Counted from the stretch's first letter, positions 17,430 to 25,325 are shown. The stretch is DNA of 28,992 nt from Syntrophaceae bacterium (GCA_003508565.1 DNUI01000216.1:1-28992); one strand, 5' to 3'. The notes: generated by a model from the sequence alone, not told the origin. A program made the numbers and translations.

Positions 17430-17456
17430 CCTGCCCCGTATCAAGTACGGGGCAGG
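17430..17456. repeat. REP-like palindrome with TCAAG loop
   Basis: CCTGCCCCGTA (17430-17440) and TACGGGGCAGG (17446-17456) form a perfect 11-bp stem around TCAAG. It lies between coaX and coaE. The following bases (TTCTGATTTT) do not form a proper T-run, so it is more likely a REP-type element than a terminator, though it could slow transcription. Related arms occur at 14796-14843 and a related shape at 28066-28088. A short hairpin CGTCA/TGACG lies just before it (17409-17422). Confidence 0.65.
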
Positions 17457-17504
17457 TTCTGATTTTAAAGGAACAGATTAATCTCTTCAGCAGTTGCAAC
17501 TATC

Positions 17505-18128
17505 ATGTTAAACGTAGGCCTCACAGGTGGAATCGCTTCCGGAAAATCAACTGTAGCCGCAATGTTCCAGAACAAGGGGGCGTATGTGATTGACCTGGAC
17601 GAACTTGCCCATTTTGTGGAAGAACCGGATCGTCCCGCATGGAAGGCCATTGTTGAGCATTTCGGACCGGACATACTCAATGAAGACCGCACCATTAACA
17701 GGGTTGAGCTTGGTTCAATTGTCTTTAAAGATCACGAGAGACTTTCACTACTCAACAGCATTGTTCATCCCGCTGTTGTTGAGGAATGGAGCCAGAGGAT
17801 AGAAGATATTTATAAAATAGATCCATGTGCGATTGTGATATCCGACGTTCCATTGCTCATAGAGGCGGGAATGCGGCACATGGTTGATGTTGTCATTTTA
17901 GTACATGTGTCGTCTCGAGAACAGATTCAACGGTTAATGAACAGAAACAAGTGCAGCTGGGAAGAAGCCGCATGCAGGCTCGAATCGCAGATGCCTATCG
18001 ATGCAAAGATCCCATATGCAGATATAGTTATCGAAAATCGGGATTCACAGGAGGTAACCAGGAGAATCGTTGATGATGTGTGGGAAGACCTCATTCAACG
18101 GGAAAGGAAACATCGTCTCAACTCATAG
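17505..18128 (+). CDS. coaE: Dephospho-CoA kinase
   Basis: CoaE phosphorylates the 3'-hydroxyl of dephospho-CoA, the last step in CoA synthesis. The P-loop GGIASGKST (8-16) is intact. The nucleotide-dependent motif VIDLDELAHFVEEP follows, then HPAVVEEW and the lid-type DVPLLIEAGMRHMVDVVILVHV, ending in the family signature AACRLESQMPIDAKIPYADIVI. Length (207 aa) is normal. No clear Shine-Dalgarno is seen at ATG 17505. The next gene on the same strand begins 28 bp later. Confidence 0.95.
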   Translation: MLNVGLTGGIASGKSTVAAMFQNKGAYVIDLDELAHFVEEPDRPAWKAIVEHFGPDILNEDRTINRVELGSIVFKDHERLSLLNSIVHPAVVEEWSQRIEDIYKIDPCAIVISDVPLLIEAGMRHMVDVVILVHVSSREQIQRLMNRNKCSWEEAACRLESQMPIDAKIPYADIVIENRDSQEVTRRIVDDVWEDLIQRERKHRLNS

Positions 18129-18156
18129 GGATAACCTGAAATAAAGAGGGGTTTGT

Positions 18157-19254
18157 ATGTCTTTTTATCGTATTGCAGTCATACCGGGAGACGGGGTGGG
18201 AAACGAAGTGGCGGCAGAAGCTGTCAAAATCCTGAAGGTCTGCGCGGATAACTGCGGATTCAAAGCTGAAACGGAAACTTTTGACTGGGGGTGCGACTAT
18301 TATGTAAAGAATGGGGTAATGATGCCCGGAAACGCCCTGGCGATATTGCAACAATTTGATGCCATTTTTTTGGGGTGTATCGGAGATGCCGGTAAAGTCC
18401 CCGACCATATATCCCTGACCATGCTCCTCGCCATTCGCAAAGGATTTGATCAATACATAAACCTGCGGCCCATCAAACTCTATCCGGGTGTGGAAACGCC
18501 TCTCAAGACGGCCACGCCGGAAACGGTTGATATGGTCGTGGTGCGGGAAAATACTGAAGGTGAATATTCAACTGCCGGGGGTTTTTTCAAACAGGGAACT
18601 CCTGATGCCCTTGCCGTTCAGACCGCCGTTTTTACCCAGAAGGGCTGTGAACGGGCAATACGCTACGCGTTTGAGTTAGCCAGGAAACGGAAGAAGTATG
18701 GCAGTACATTGCCCGTCGGGATGGTGACGAACTGCACGAAATCAAATGCCCTCAATTATTCAATGGTTTTTTGGGATTCAGTATATCATAATGTTGCAAA
18801 AGAATATCTTGACATCAAGACCGATATGGCGCTGGTCGATGCGCTGACCATGTGGTTTGTGAAGAATCCGGAACATTTCGATGTGATCGTAGCCTCCAAT
18901 CTCTTCGGGGACATCATCACGGACCTCGGGGCCATGCTTCAAGGCGGCATGGGCTTTGCCGCCGGCGGAAACATCAATCCGGAGAAAATTCACCCATCCA
19001 TGTTCGAGCCGATTCACGGTTCAGCCCCCAAGTATGCGGGAAAGGCAGTTGTGAATCCTGTTGCGTCAATTGAATCGATCAGGATGATGCTGGATCATCT
19101 GGGAGAAGAGAAGGCCGCGGCAGATATACAGAAGGCGGTGGTGAAGACCTTGTCCCTAAGAAGGGTGAAAACCCCTGATATGGGAGGAACACACAAGACC
19201 CATGAAGTTGGCGATGCGATTGCGAAGGAAATCCTAAACATGGGTAGTGAGTGA
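18157..19254 (+). CDS. Tartrate/D-malate dehydrogenase-like beta-decarboxylating dehydrogenase
   Basis: It belongs to the isocitrate/isopropylmalate dehydrogenase superfamily (NAD(P)-dependent oxidation and decarboxylation of a 2-hydroxyacid). The opening YRIAVIPGDGVGNEV is diagnostic. The substrate loop DHISLTMLLAIRKGFDQYIN, followed by LRPIKLYPGV, resembles tartrate dehydrogenase/decarboxylase and D-malate dehydrogenase (TtuC/DmlA) more than LeuB or Icd. VVRENTEGEYS is conserved, as are TNCTKSN (catalytic Lys) and ASNLFGDIITDLGAM (metal-binding Asp pair). FEPIHGSAPKYAGK is the cofactor site. Tartrate, D-malate and 3-isopropylmalate cannot be told apart from sequence alone. Length (365 aa) fits. 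A good Shine-Dalgarno (AGAGGGG) precedes ATG 18157. The LysE-type exporter follows. Confidence 0.8.
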   Translation: MSFYRIAVIPGDGVGNEVAAEAVKILKVCADNCGFKAETETFDWGCDYYVKNGVMMPGNALAILQQFDAIFLGCIGDAGKVPDHISLTMLLAIRKGFDQYINLRPIKLYPGVETPLKTATPETVDMVVVRENTEGEYSTAGGFFKQGTPDALAVQTAVFTQKGCERAIRYAFELARKRKKYGSTLPVGMVTNCTKSNALNYSMVFWDSVYHNVAKEYLDIKTDMALVDALTMWFVKNPEHFDVIVASNLFGDIITDLGAMLQGGMGFAAGGNINPEKIHPSMFEPIHGSAPKYAGKAVVNPVASIESIRMMLDHLGEEKAAADIQKAVVKTLSLRRVKTPDMGGTHKTHEVGDAIAKEILNMGSE

Positions 19255-19285
19255 AGGTATGTGGTAAATGTGGCTGGTATAAATC

Positions 19286-19921
19286 ATGACGGAGTCTCTC
19301 ACCATATTTATTTCTTCCTTCATTATTGCCCTGTCCGGTGCAATGATGCCGGGGCCCCTTCTCACCGCCACGATCAGTGAAAGCTCGCAAAGGGGATTCC
19401 TCGCTGGACCCCTGCTCATTGCAGGTCATGGGATTCTGGAACTCCTGCTCTTGGTTGCGCTGGTGTTCGGTATAGCTCCCTTCCTGCAGCGTGATGATGT
19501 GTTTGCCGTCGTTGCGATAGTGGGCGGTGTGATATTATTCTGGATGGCGGCGGGAATGTTTCGTTCCATTCCATCATTAAGTCTGAAATTAAATCCCGGC
19601 AAAGTGAAGCGCGGTTCTCTTCTCATCAACGGCATCCTTTTCAGTATTGCGAATCCCTACTGGATAATCTGGTGGGCGACAATCGGTTTTGGCTATGTCT
19701 TGTACAGCTGGCGGTTTGGCCTTGCAGGCATTGCCTTTTTCTTCGCAGGACATATCCTGGCCGATTTAGCCTGGTATTCCCTGGTCGCCGCGGCGGTAGG
19801 AAAGGGGAGGCACCTTTTTACCGATCGTCTTTATCGAGGGATCATCGGAACCTGTGCAGTTGTGCTCGTTCTTTTCTCGTTCTATTTTTTCTATGCAGGG
19901 GTACAGAAAATAATCAGCTAA
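19286..19921 (+). CDS. LysE family translocator
   Basis: This is an inner-membrane exporter of the LysE/RhtB superfamily, whose members export amino acids such as lysine, homoserine and threonine; this one's substrate is unknown. The N-terminal signature GAMMPGPLLTATISES and GFLAGPLLIAGHGILELLLL match the family. About six hydrophobic helices are visible, with NPYWIIWW in the middle, as usual. Length (211 aa) is normal. It starts 32 bp after the dehydrogenase gene and 19 bp before queF, without a strong Shine-Dalgarno. The neighbourhood does not reveal its substrate. Confidence 0.85.
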   Translation: MTESLTIFISSFIIALSGAMMPGPLLTATISESSQRGFLAGPLLIAGHGILELLLLVALVFGIAPFLQRDDVFAVVAIVGGVILFWMAAGMFRSIPSLSLKLNPGKVKRGSLLINGILFSIANPYWIIWWATIGFGYVLYSWRFGLAGIAFFFAGHILADLAWYSLVAAAVGKGRHLFTDRLYRGIIGTCAVVLVLFSFYFFYAGVQKIIS

Positions 19922-19940
19922 AAAGGGGAGGGGATCTTTC

Positions 19941-20345
19941 ATGAAAAAGAAGACGCAAAAATCGGACCTCAATGGCCTGACATTACTCGGCCGAGGCGCA
20001 AAACCGACAAAGAAGTTAGAGACTTTTCCCAATCATCATCCCGAGAGGGATTATGTGATAACGCTCAAAACGGAAGAGTTTACCTGCGTATGCCCGGCAA
20101 CGGGGCAGCCTGATTTTGCCTGGCTTACGATACAGTATATACCGGATACGCGGATTGTCGAATCAAAATCCCTGAAATTATATCTGTGGTCCTATCGCGA
20201 TGAAGGCGTCTTCCATGAGCACGTGACCAACGTGATTCTCGACGATCTCGTCTCCGTCCTGAAACCCCGGTGGTGCAAGGTCACCGCGGAATTCGCAGTG
20301 CGCGGGGGAATTTCCATTACCGTTGAGGCAGAGCATAAGAAGTAA
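19941..20345 (+). CDS. queF: NADPH-dependent 7-cyano-7-deazaguanine reductase QueF
   Basis: QueF reduces the nitrile preQ0 to preQ1, a step to queuosine in tRNA. It is the short single-domain (YkvM/B. subtilis) type. The catalytic Cys51 lies in FTCVCPATGQPDFA, with conserved Asp58 in the same block. ESKSLKLYL (74-82) is the QueF substrate and NADPH motif, and FHEHVTN carries the conserved Glu93. Length is 134 aa, slightly short of other unimodular QueF. A very strong Shine-Dalgarno (GGGGAGGGG, 19924-19932) precedes ATG 19941. The gene ends in a 55-bp convergent gap opposite the alkD-like gene; no clear terminator is seen there. Confidence 0.93.
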   Translation: MKKKTQKSDLNGLTLLGRGAKPTKKLETFPNHHPERDYVITLKTEEFTCVCPATGQPDFAWLTIQYIPDTRIVESKSLKLYLWSYRDEGVFHEHVTNVILDDLVSVLKPRWCKVTAEFAVRGGISITVEAEHKK

Positions 20346-20400
20346 CGGCAAAAATCAGCCGCCGCTAAAAGCAACCACGTCTCTTTGCGCATCTATGCTT

Positions 20401-21150
20401 TTATACGATTCCTTTCAAATACTGTTGCCTCAAATCTTCCGGGAACCTCTCGATAGCATACCGGAGCATGGTTCGTGGCATGTGCTTGTAGTGTGCCCTT
20501 AGAAACACTTCCTCTGCTGTGTGATCACGTTTGCCGATCTCCCGGAGCATCCAGCCGACGGCTTTGTGAATCAGGTCTTCTGTATCGCTGAGCAACATAC
20601 CCGCAACATGCAACGTCTCGGTAAACTCCCCATGCTTGATGTAGTGAAATGTTGCCATTACTGCAATCCTCCGTTCCCACAACAGGTTCGATGCCGCCAA
20701 GGCATGGAGCGGCGCCTTACTTCTATATCTCAAATGAGAACCGACAATATGTTCAGCCGAGATATCCACCAAGTCCCAGTTATTGACGAACCGGGTATGC
20801 TGAAGATACAGATTATAAATCTTCTCTTTAAGAGAAACCTCGCTTTTGGCGTAGGCGCGAACCATGATCAAGAGTGCCAGCACTCTTGCTTCATGGATGG
20901 AGGATTGAAGTAATTTCACCGTCTCTAAAAGGGAAAGTACCTGGTATTCTTTGGCCAGCTTTCTTATTTCGGGAACACGGATACCGACAAATACATCTCC
21001 TTCCCCATATTCTCCTGGTCCTGTTTTGAAGAATCGTTTCAGCACTTCCGCTTTTTGTGGATCACCAAGCAACTGTAATCTTGCAGAGATTTCTTGCACA
21101 TGCACGAAGGATAACGATTTTGAAGCATCCATATTTTTTTCTGCAACCAT
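20401..21150 (-). CDS. AlkD-like DNA alkylation repair protein (HEAT-like repeats)
   Basis: The family is AlkC/AlkD, DNA glycosylases that remove alkylated bases using a solenoid of HEAT-like repeats. The sequence FVGIRVPEIRKLAKEYQVL, the NNWDLVDISAEHIVG block with its conserved Trp-Asp, LLWERRIAVMATFHYIKHG and the HKAVGWMLREIGKRD segment are characteristic. Length (about 243-249 aa) is normal. The first ATG (21150) lies inside a repeat element and has no Shine-Dalgarno; the second (ATG 21132, MDASKSLSF) sits at the element's edge. The native promoter and start may therefore have been displaced. It converges with queF. It is on the same strand as the restriction-methylase gene, 161 bp downstream of it. 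Confidence 0.85.
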   Translation of the reverse strand: MVAEKNMDASKSLSFVHVQEISARLQLLGDPQKAEVLKRFFKTGPGEYGEGDVFVGIRVPEIRKLAKEYQVLSLLETVKLLQSSIHEARVLALLIMVRAYAKSEVSLKEKIYNLYLQHTRFVNNWDLVDISAEHIVGSHLRYRSKAPLHALAASNLLWERRIAVMATFHYIKHGEFTETLHVAGMLLSDTEDLIHKAVGWMLREIGKRDHTAEEVFLRAHYKHMPRTMLRYAIERFPEDLRQQYLKGIV

Positions 21151-21230
21151 TCGTATCTTCGGAGTATGTTTTTGTGGCCAAAATGGGCAGTATAAGGCTC
21201 TGCTACTTATCTTGGTCCGACTCCATTAAC
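21133..21230. repeat. Imperfect direct repeat, copy 1 (left flank of accessory module)
   Basis: Bases 21133-21199 match 25153-25219 at 61 of 67 positions by eye. Bases 21200-21230 match 25257-25287 at 28 of 31. Copy 2 carries an extra 37 bp between the two blocks (25220-25256). Shared landmarks include TTTTTTTCTGCAA, GGGCAG and ACTTATCTTGGTCCGA. The left edge overlaps the 5' end of the alkD-like gene. The last bases (GACTCCATTAAC) resemble RAYT-associated GACCCCATTGAC motifs. The two copies are in the same orientation. Confidence 0.85.
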
Positions 21231-21311
21231 CCATGCTAAATTTATCCTCGGTTTTGACTTGTCGGGAGGCTCTGTCTGAGAGCCGCTTCCATATTCCGGA
21301 GTCGAATATCA

Positions 21312-24263
21312 TCAGGCGCCGGCGATTATCTGCCGGACCGTTGTATCGATTTTATTCATTTCTTCAGCCAGTCGGACCTTGATGCCCAGCCGGAGGCGGC
21401 CCAGGAGGAGCGCGGCGAGAAAGGGCGGCGGCGGGTTTTCCACAAGATACGCGGCGGTCTTTTCGTGCGCCGTTTGGCCGAGGGCGGCAAGGGATAAATG
21501 GGCGGCGTTGTTCCGGTCGAACTCGGGAAAATAGACGTCGAGGATCTTCTTGTGGACATGCCGTTCCCCGAAGAGGCCCTTGGCCTGAAAGTCCTTCATG
21601 AGGGCATTGGGGACGGCGGAATTGAGGATGGCCGTCAGGTAATGGGCCTCTTCCGGGTCACGCGTGGCGAACCAGTAAGTTGTATGATCGACGAAGAAAT
21701 CCCGGTCGAGGTCATCGCGCCTGATTGCAACGGCATTGGCGTCCTTGGCGGAGGCGTTGTACAGGACGAGGCAGGGGGCGTCCAGAGACTGCTCCGTATC
21801 TCTGAACCAACGAGCCGCGTTCAGCCAGCCCTCCCGGAGGAGATCATCGGGGGCATAGAGGAGGATGGTCTTGTCACCCTGGGCGTTACGTTCCGCCGTC
21901 ACGGGCAGCACAACCAGGGAAGGATCGTGGAGGGCGAAGGGTAGGATGCTCCGGGCGATGGCCGTCCGGAACAAAAAGCGGCTTTCGATCTTCCCCCTCA
22001 GGGTGATGCCCTTCCACGGTTCCTTGGCGTCGGCCTGAATGGCAAGGGCTGTTTTTATGGAGATCAGGCGGTTTTCAAAGTCGGGAGGCGGCGCCTGGTC
22101 CAATTCGACGAAGTAAAACGCCCTGGGGACGATAGTGGCACCCTGTCGGAACCGTTTTTTGTAGGGATTCTCAATGGTTGTCTGCTTCGACTTCCGGGTC
22201 GAAAAGGCCGACGCCCGGCCCTGCCTGGCGTAAAACCAGTTTACGGGCGTCTCATGCAGCCGGGGCGTTGCCGTTTGGAGATTGCAGTTATGGGCGGTCA
22301 GACTGCCGTTGAAGATGACCCCCGGAACCCCGGTCGCCGGAAGATGGCGTTTCTTCTTTGGCCCCGCTTTGTCGGCGAAAAGGACGCATGAGGGAACACG
22401 GAACAGGGGGGAGACGCCCTGCAAGTCCCACATCTGGGAGATTCGATAGCCCAGGGCACGGCCGCTACGGGTATTGTCGTGGTGATCGGCGCTGAAGAAG
22501 CTCCGCGGAAGAACAAAGGCCAGCCTGCCCTTTTCTTTCAGAAAATAAGCGCCGCAGTGGGCCAGAAAGATGGCGGCAATCTCCAGATGGGGAAAATTGG
22601 CTGCCTTTTCGGGCTTCACGTCATACCGCTCGGCCAATCCGTTCAGAATGTTCTGGTATTCTTCGTTTTTAATGGCGCTATAGGTGAACCAGGGCGGATT
22701 GCCGATGATGACATCAAATTTCCCGGAAAGGAAGTAGGGCTTGTAGAGGTTCTGAATGATGAATTTCCAGATGCTGTCCCGTCCCTGTTCTTTGACCTTT
22801 TTCAGCCCGAGATATATCTCGTAAAAACTGTCTGCCTGCTGGCGGTTAACGCCGCCTGCGGCGACCCGCCGGTTCAGGATGGTTGAAAATTTTTTCTTGG
22901 CCATCTTGGGCTGATGCAGATTCCAGTTGGACAATTCTTCACAGGCTTCCAGAGCGTCGTCAAACAGACGGACGTCCTCAAAGACCTGCGTATTCAGGAC
23001 ATATTTCTCTTTGTCTATGGGCAGGGTAAATTCATTGCCGAAAAGATCCTCCACGCCTTCGGGGGCCAAGAGGGTGTTGGCGAGGATAATATTCAGATGG
23101 ATTGGCCTTTTCGCGGCGATGACGCCCTTCCCCAGGGCCAGAAGGAGGGTCGTCTTGGCGATTTGTACCGACAGGGGGTGGATATCGATGCCGTACACCG
23201 CATCATTGATGTCCTCTACGGTCATCTCGGGGTTGATGTCTCTCATCCGATGGATGGCCGCCCTCAGAAAGGAGCCGCTGCCACAGGCAGGGTCCAGAAT
23301 CCTGTCGCCGGGGGCAAACGTGAATTCGCCGACGATCCGCTCGCAGAGCCAATCGGGGGTATAATATTCCCCCAGGGCGCGTCGGGTGTCGAGATCGATC
23401 AGCTCCTGATAGACGCCTTTCAAAACATCCTCATCCACATCGGTAAAATCAAACCGGGAGATCTCCTGGGCGATGAGGCGGAAGGCCTTCCGTAGATTCC
23501 GAAAACTCTGATTCCCCTTGACCCAGTGAAAGAAATCGTTATCGACGAAGTTGCCGATGTTGCGCTTCTGAAAGATGCTGCCGTCTATAATCTCCCCGAT
23601 TTCCTCATCGCTCATGTAATCATCGTTGGAAATGAAGGCGTAGGCCAACATCTTGGCGAAAACGCTGAGATATGTGTGGATGAGAAAGATCGTTTCCCGG
23701 GCGTCGAAGGACCCATAGGCGACGCTGAGAAACTTGCGCCACTGTTCGAAGGCGACCTGTACTTCGCCATATCTTTGGGCTTCCCGGAACCAGGCGGTGA
23801 ATATTCGATAGCATTCGATGAATACGCTGCTCTGGTATCCGAAGGCCTCCTCAATGCGCTTGAGGGTGGCCTTCTGTTTTTCCTCCCGAAAAAGAAAACG
23901 GTCGATCCAGTAATAAAAATCCTCGGCGTTGTCCTCGGTGAGGATCATGGCGGCGCTTTCGATTTCGTTCAACACGAGCTCGTCTTCCCGCAGGGAGTCG
24001 AGGCGATCCAGGCAGGACACATCGGGCGCAAAGACACGCCATGTGATCAGATCGGAGGCGATTAGAGTAAAATGATACCCCTCCCCCGATTTGAACTGAC
24101 CCAGGAGGTAGCCGGCCAACTGTTCCTTCGCGTGTTTCAGGGAGATTTTCAGGTCGTTTTCAAATTCGATGATGACCCGGCTGTAGAGCGTGTCGATGCT
24201 GCCCCTGTGAAGGCCGTCCTTTCGGGGAATATTGACCACGGCGGCCTCGGCGCCCAGGGACAT
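21312..24263 (-). CDS. Eco57I/type IIG-like restriction-modification N6-adenine methylase
   Basis: A large protein combining an N6-adenine DNA methyltransferase with a probable nuclease N-terminus. Motif I is LDPACGSGSFL (323-333), the AdoMet site; motif IV is NPPW (522-525) in VIIGNPPWFTY. The N-terminal SIDTLYSRVIIEFEND (D24, E33, E35) with HAKEQL looks like a PD-(D/E)XK nuclease core. The C-terminal half is probably the target-recognition region. The frame remains open 68 codons above the first ATG (24263) to a stop at 24468-24470, with coding-like sequence (KTDLIRQYLLKIKTANKEL) but no ATG, GTG or TTG. The best alternative start is ATT 24428-24426, with AAGGGAG (24440-24434) 5 bp away. Hence the gene may use ATT, or be 5'-damaged. 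It is visibly more G+C-rich than hicBA. It follows hicA on the same strand, so co-transcription is possible. Confidence 0.8.
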   Translation of the reverse strand: MSLGAEAAVVNIPRKDGLHRGSIDTLYSRVIIEFENDLKISLKHAKEQLAGYLLGQFKSGEGYHFTLIASDLITWRVFAPDVSCLDRLDSLREDELVLNEIESAAMILTEDNAEDFYYWIDRFLFREEKQKATLKRIEEAFGYQSSVFIECYRIFTAWFREAQRYGEVQVAFEQWRKFLSVAYGSFDARETIFLIHTYLSVFAKMLAYAFISNDDYMSDEEIGEIIDGSIFQKRNIGNFVDNDFFHWVKGNQSFRNLRKAFRLIAQEISRFDFTDVDEDVLKGVYQELIDLDTRRALGEYYTPDWLCERIVGEFTFAPGDRILDPACGSGSFLRAAIHRMRDINPEMTVEDINDAVYGIDIHPLSVQIAKTTLLLALGKGVIAAKRPIHLNIILANTLLAPEGVEDLFGNEFTLPIDKEKYVLNTQVFEDVRLFDDALEACEELSNWNLHQPKMAKKKFSTILNRRVAAGGVNRQQADSFYEIYLGLKKVKEQGRDSIWKFIIQNLYKPYFLSGKFDVIIGNPPWFTYSAIKNEEYQNILNGLAERYDVKPEKAANFPHLEIAAIFLAHCGAYFLKEKGRLAFVLPRSFFSADHHDNTRSGRALGYRISQMWDLQGVSPLFRVPSCVLFADKAGPKKKRHLPATGVPGVIFNGSLTAHNCNLQTATPRLHETPVNWFYARQGRASAFSTRKSKQTTIENPYKKRFRQGATIVPRAFYFVELDQAPPPDFENRLISIKTALAIQADAKEPWKGITLRGKIESRFLFRTAIARSILPFALHDPSLVVLPVTAERNAQGDKTILLYAPDDLLREGWLNAARWFRDTEQSLDAPCLVLYNASAKDANAVAIRRDDLDRDFFVDHTTYWFATRDPEEAHYLTAILNSAVPNALMKDFQAKGLFGERHVHKKILDVYFPEFDRNNAAHLSLAALGQTAHEKTAAYLVENPPPPFLAALLLGRLRLGIKVRLAEEMNKIDTTVRQIIAGA

Positions 24264-24549
24264 CCGGTCAATTACGCTCAGGATATCACGATCGGCGCGG
24301 TAAAGTCTGTTTAAAAGGTCTTTGAAGGCTTCTTTCTTCGTCAGTTCCTTGTTGGCCGTCTTGATTTTCAGCAGGTATTGCCTGATCAGGTCAGTCTTGT
24401 CTTCAGCCTTGAATATGCCTTCCTCAATATAAGCTCCCTTACTAAAGCAATACCCTATACGCTCCGACTAATAAACGGGCTTCTTGAACCCAGGATTGAA
24501 ATGACCTTACAGATCGTCTCAAGCCTTATTTTGTTATCTGAAAAATACA

Positions 24550-24789
24550 TTATGTCTCATTATAAGCTCTTAGGAATTCATCTCTTGATATGCCCGCTTG
24601 TGTACAAATTGTTCTCAGGGTGGAAGATTTAATAATCGGATGGTTAGGCATTGTTAGTGGGATTTTTGTTCCATCAGGGGTTTCACGTATCATTGCAACA
24701 TGTTCTTTCTCCCGGACAATACGAAATCCTAAAATCTCTAATGCTTTAATAACCCTGCGCTTGGGAGCATCGATGGGGAATTTAGCCAT
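24550..24789 (-). CDS. hicA: HicA-like mRNA interferase toxin
   Basis: HicA toxins are small double-stranded RNA-binding-fold ribonucleases that cut mRNA. The 79-residue protein has the typical order VIKALEILGFRIVREKEHVAM, with a histidine where HicA has its catalytic His, then GTKIPLTMPNHPIIKSSTLRTI and CTQAGISRDEF. The usual GSH triplet reads KEH here, so the motif is not fully standard. It starts 5 bp after the hicB stop and is translated just behind it. Length is within the family range. It ends about 120 bp before the likely start of the methylase gene. Confidence 0.8.
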   Translation of the reverse strand: MAKFPIDAPKRRVIKALEILGFRIVREKEHVAMIRETPDGTKIPLTMPNHPIIKSSTLRTICTQAGISRDEFLRAYNET

Positions 24790-24794
24790 TAATC

Positions 24795-25013
24795 TTATAC
24801 ACCCGCCTCTGCAATAAACGCTTCAATTATAGGCGGATCAATGTCAATAACATCATCGCCAAATGTTTCAACATGAAATTTGATCGCAGATGTTACATTC
24901 ATCAGGGCTTCTTCATAAGTGTCGCCCTGGCCTACTATGACACCCTTGATTCCCAGTGGGTAAGCAACATAGCCATCCGAGTGCTTTTCAACGATAATTT
25001 TGTAGTTTTTCAC
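24795..25013 (-). CDS. hicB: HicB-like antitoxin
   Basis: HicB binds and blocks HicA. The 72-residue protein has the HicB N-terminal domain (partial RNase H-like fold): IIVEKHSDGYVAYPLGIKG, then GDTYEEALMNVTSAIKFHVE. There is no C-terminal DNA-binding (HTH or ribbon-helix-helix) domain, so it belongs to the short HicB type, and autoregulation would need another factor. The start is GTG 25013, with GGGGGG at 25021-25026. It precedes hicA by 5 bp, an antitoxin-first order that is the less common one for hicAB. Confidence 0.8.
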   Translation of the reverse strand: MKNYKIIVEKHSDGYVAYPLGIKGVIVGQGDTYEEALMNVTSAIKFHVETFGDDVIDIDPPIIEAFIAEAGV

Positions 25014-25044
25014 GAATATTCCCCCCGTTTATGTTTATTACAAG

Positions 25045-25050
25045 ATTATA
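25045..25050 (-). promoter_or_regulatory. Candidate -10 box for the hicBA operon
   Basis: TATAAT on the - strand (25050-25045) lies 31 bp upstream of the hicB GTG. A good -35 is not seen 17 bp further upstream. The surrounding DNA is AT-rich. This is the best promoter-like signal between copy 2 of the repeat and hicB. Confidence 0.35.
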
Positions 25051-25152
25051 ATAGCACAGTTTATATGTATTCTTCTAATTCAAATATTTTACTGTCCTAA
25101 ATATCAATGGCGACTGTAAGCCGTTCGGTGGATTTATGGGTTAGGTGACCTG

Positions 25153-25287
25153 ATTTTTTTCTGCAAACAATCGTATCTTAGGAGTATATTTTTGTGGCCG
25201 AAATGGGCAGTTTAAGGCTAAATATAGGCCATTTTTTATCCTATTCTTTATGATATCTACTACTTATCTTGGTCCGACCCCATTGAC
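25153..25287. repeat. Imperfect direct repeat, copy 2 (right flank of accessory module)
   Basis: This copy matches 21133-21230 in two blocks (25153-25219 and 25257-25287), separated by an extra 37 bp that copy 1 lacks. Copy 2 is therefore the longer and probably more complete version. It is followed by two near-identical GACCCCATTGA motifs (about 25276-25286 and 25301-25311), a sequence type seen in RAYT-associated REPs. No transposase lies between the copies. Confidence 0.85.
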
Positions 25288-25325
25288 ATTGAGAACCATC
25301 GACCCCATTGATCCTTGATTTGACC

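Noticed and set aside
21268..21284. GGCTCT/AGAGCC hairpin as terminator of the methylase gene
   Set aside because: A 6-bp stem without a T-run on the - strand; too weak to call a terminator.
22914..23495. 193-residue + strand frame (and other + frames) inside the restriction-methylase gene
   Set aside because: The - strand frame has motifs I and IV and one continuous long protein; the + frames have no domain and are shadows in a G+C-rich gene.
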